A stretch of DNA of 7,203 nt, taken from the NCBI GenBank assembly GCA_002411615.1, contig DHOF01000131.1:331-7533 (forward strand), written 5' to 3'. Positions within the stretch are counted from its first letter, which is position 1; each line of letters begins with the position of its first letter. This document shows positions 6,396 to 7,203 of this stretch, piece by piece. Source of the DNA: Ruminococcaceae bacterium UBA5397. Its GTDB lineage: Bacteria > Bacillota > Clostridia > Oscillospirales > Acutalibacteraceae. A program made the position numbers and the translations under genes. Under the pieces are notes generated by a model. The model was given only the letters and a program-made list of their open reading frames with translations, made no database searches and had not been told where the DNA came from.

Positions 6396-7176
6396 TTAAA
6401 GCGGGCAAAATTGACATGATCACGCCACCGAATGTACCTGCAAGATAGATGGCGTCTACAAAACTTACAAGGCCACTATAGGCCAGAATAAACGGAGGTA
6501 GTACCACACAAATGATGGAAATGAGACGGGTTTTAAAATCATGCTCACTTTTACACTTGAACATATCGACAATATTCGTAAGCATTGAACCGCCGACTGC
6601 CCAATAAGAGGTCATCATGGCACACAGTGCAAACAGGTTTGCAACATAGAAAGCCCAGGTTCCGAGTGCCTGGCCCCATGCCAAAGTAGCAACCTGAGTT
6701 ACATTGTCAGGACCAGTGAGGGAAATAACTGCCAACGGAACCAGCGCCAGCAAAATACCGGTGATGACCATACCGACCGTAACAGCCTTGGGAAGCTTAC
6801 TTGCGTCATGGCGCAAACCGCGGGCAAGTTCCGGGACCGCATACTGTGCGATGTAACTAAAAATAACAACGTTAAATACTGGCACTGCATAAGTCCAGTT
6901 GGTATAAATTGCCTGACTGACATTTGATTTGCTGGAAAGAAATGAACAAAGGATTAGAACCAAAATTAAAACAATCATCCCGGTACTCACGAATTTTTCT
7001 GCAATACCAGTAGCTTTAAGGCCAAACCATACGACAATTATAGCGGGAATCGTAAAGATCAGGCTTCCTACTGTATTGGATACGCCTAGAAGCTGACTTA
7101 AAATATTTCCGGAACCCTGCGTATAAGCGATCATGCATCCAATAGAATTTGCACAGACGGAGATGAACGCTAGCAC
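6367..7176 (-). CDS. Amino-acid permease, APC superfamily (partial, frame-broken at both ends)
   Basis: This polytopic membrane transporter is probably an amino-acid/proton symporter of the aromatic or hydroxy amino-acid permease type; the assignment rests on overall look, and the substrate is unknown. Within the 269-codon open frame, hydrophobic segments lie near residues 1-18, 36-53, 64-80, 96-114, 132-154, 172-190, 217-236 and 240-258. Conserved-looking elements are CMIAYTQGSGNIL in the first helix, a discontinuous helix/loop YIAQYAVPELARGLR (109-122), and SYWAVGGSMLTN (190-201). The GTG at 7176 is only the first possible start in this frame after a TGA at 7189-7191; conserved sequence (LLGDEQPVL) precedes it in another frame. 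The C-terminal helix also lies in another frame, ending at 6237. The whole gene therefore probably spans 6237 to beyond 7203 and is cotranscribed with the amidase, which suggests uptake of that enzyme's substrate or a related compound. Confidence 0.8.
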   Translation of the reverse strand: MLAFISVCANSIGCMIAYTQGSGNILSQLLGVSNTVGSLIFTIPAIIVVWFGLKATGIAEKFVSTGMIVLILVLILCSFLSSKSNVSQAIYTNWTYAVPVFNVVIFSYIAQYAVPELARGLRHDASKLPKAVTVGMVITGILLALVPLAVISLTGPDNVTQVATLAWGQALGTWAFYVANLFALCAMMTSYWAVGGSMLTNIVDMFKCKSEHDFKTRLISIICVVLPPFILAYSGLVSFVDAIYLAGTFGGVIMSILPALNAQRCPQKR

Positions 7177-7202
7177 AGCACCGGCTGTTCATCTCCCAGC
7201 AA
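7172..7202 (-). pseudogene. Upstream frame of the amino-acid permease (partial, runs off window)
   Basis: From the window edge the minus strand reads LLGDEQPVLC and then stops at TAG 7170-7172. The permease frame resumes with VLAFISVCANSIG from 7176. The switch coincides with a 5-bp tandem duplication, GTGCT GTGCT (7172-7181 on the minus strand). Removing one copy would give GDEQPV-LAFISV; adding one base would give DEQPV-x-VLAFISV. The fragment is too short to classify alone and is called by continuity with the permease. Confidence 0.5.
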
Positions 7203-7203
7203 A

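Noticed and set aside
1..7203. CRISPR arrays, tRNA or rRNA genes, insertion sequences, riboswitches
   Set aside because: I looked for regularly spaced repeats, cloverleaf-like or conserved RNA segments, transposase motifs and long terminal inverted repeats, and saw none beyond the terminators listed.

Overview
The window looks like a piece of a low-to-mid G+C Firmicutes chromosome, most likely a clostridium (Oscillospirales-like). The reasons are a heterodimeric ABC exporter of the Firmicutes type, strong AGGAGG-like ribosome binding sites, a short KdpD-type kinase without the long N-terminal domain of enterobacterial KdpD, and an FmdA-type amidase. Genus cannot be set from sequence reading alone.

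Layout. Positions 1-3121 (+) hold two translationally coupled half-transporters (ATGA overlap) that together form one asymmetric ABC exporter. The first subunit is cut by the window edge and by a frameshift. Positions 3122-3375 are a convergent intergenic region with a rho-independent terminator for each direction. Positions 3376-5166 (-) encode a two-component system related to KdpD/KdpE, with kinase and regulator overlapping by 8 nt. The kinase 5' end is separated from its body by a frameshift. Positions 5200-5275 hold its probable promoter (extended -10, with a G8 tract in the spacer) and, directly upstream, the terminator of the next operon. Positions 5299-7203 (-) hold an acetamidase/formamidase-family hydrolase preceded by an amino-acid permease of the APC superfamily. 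The permease is broken near both ends.

How the genes work together. The ABC pair should export a hydrophobic compound, with one catalytic and one degenerate ATP site. The KdpDE-like pair should sense an envelope or ionic cue and regulate transcription; no Kdp potassium pump genes lie in the window. The permease plus amidase probably import and deamidate a small amide or amino-acid derivative, releasing ammonia.

The main oddity is quality or decay: four frame breaks in 7.2 kb, each one or a few bases, two at A-runs and one at a 5-bp tandem duplication. Conserved protein sequence continues in another frame across each. Draft sequencing or assembly error is the simplest explanation. I see no convincing undescribed system here; the most interesting regulatory point is the homopolymer-containing promoter spacer in front of the two-component genes.
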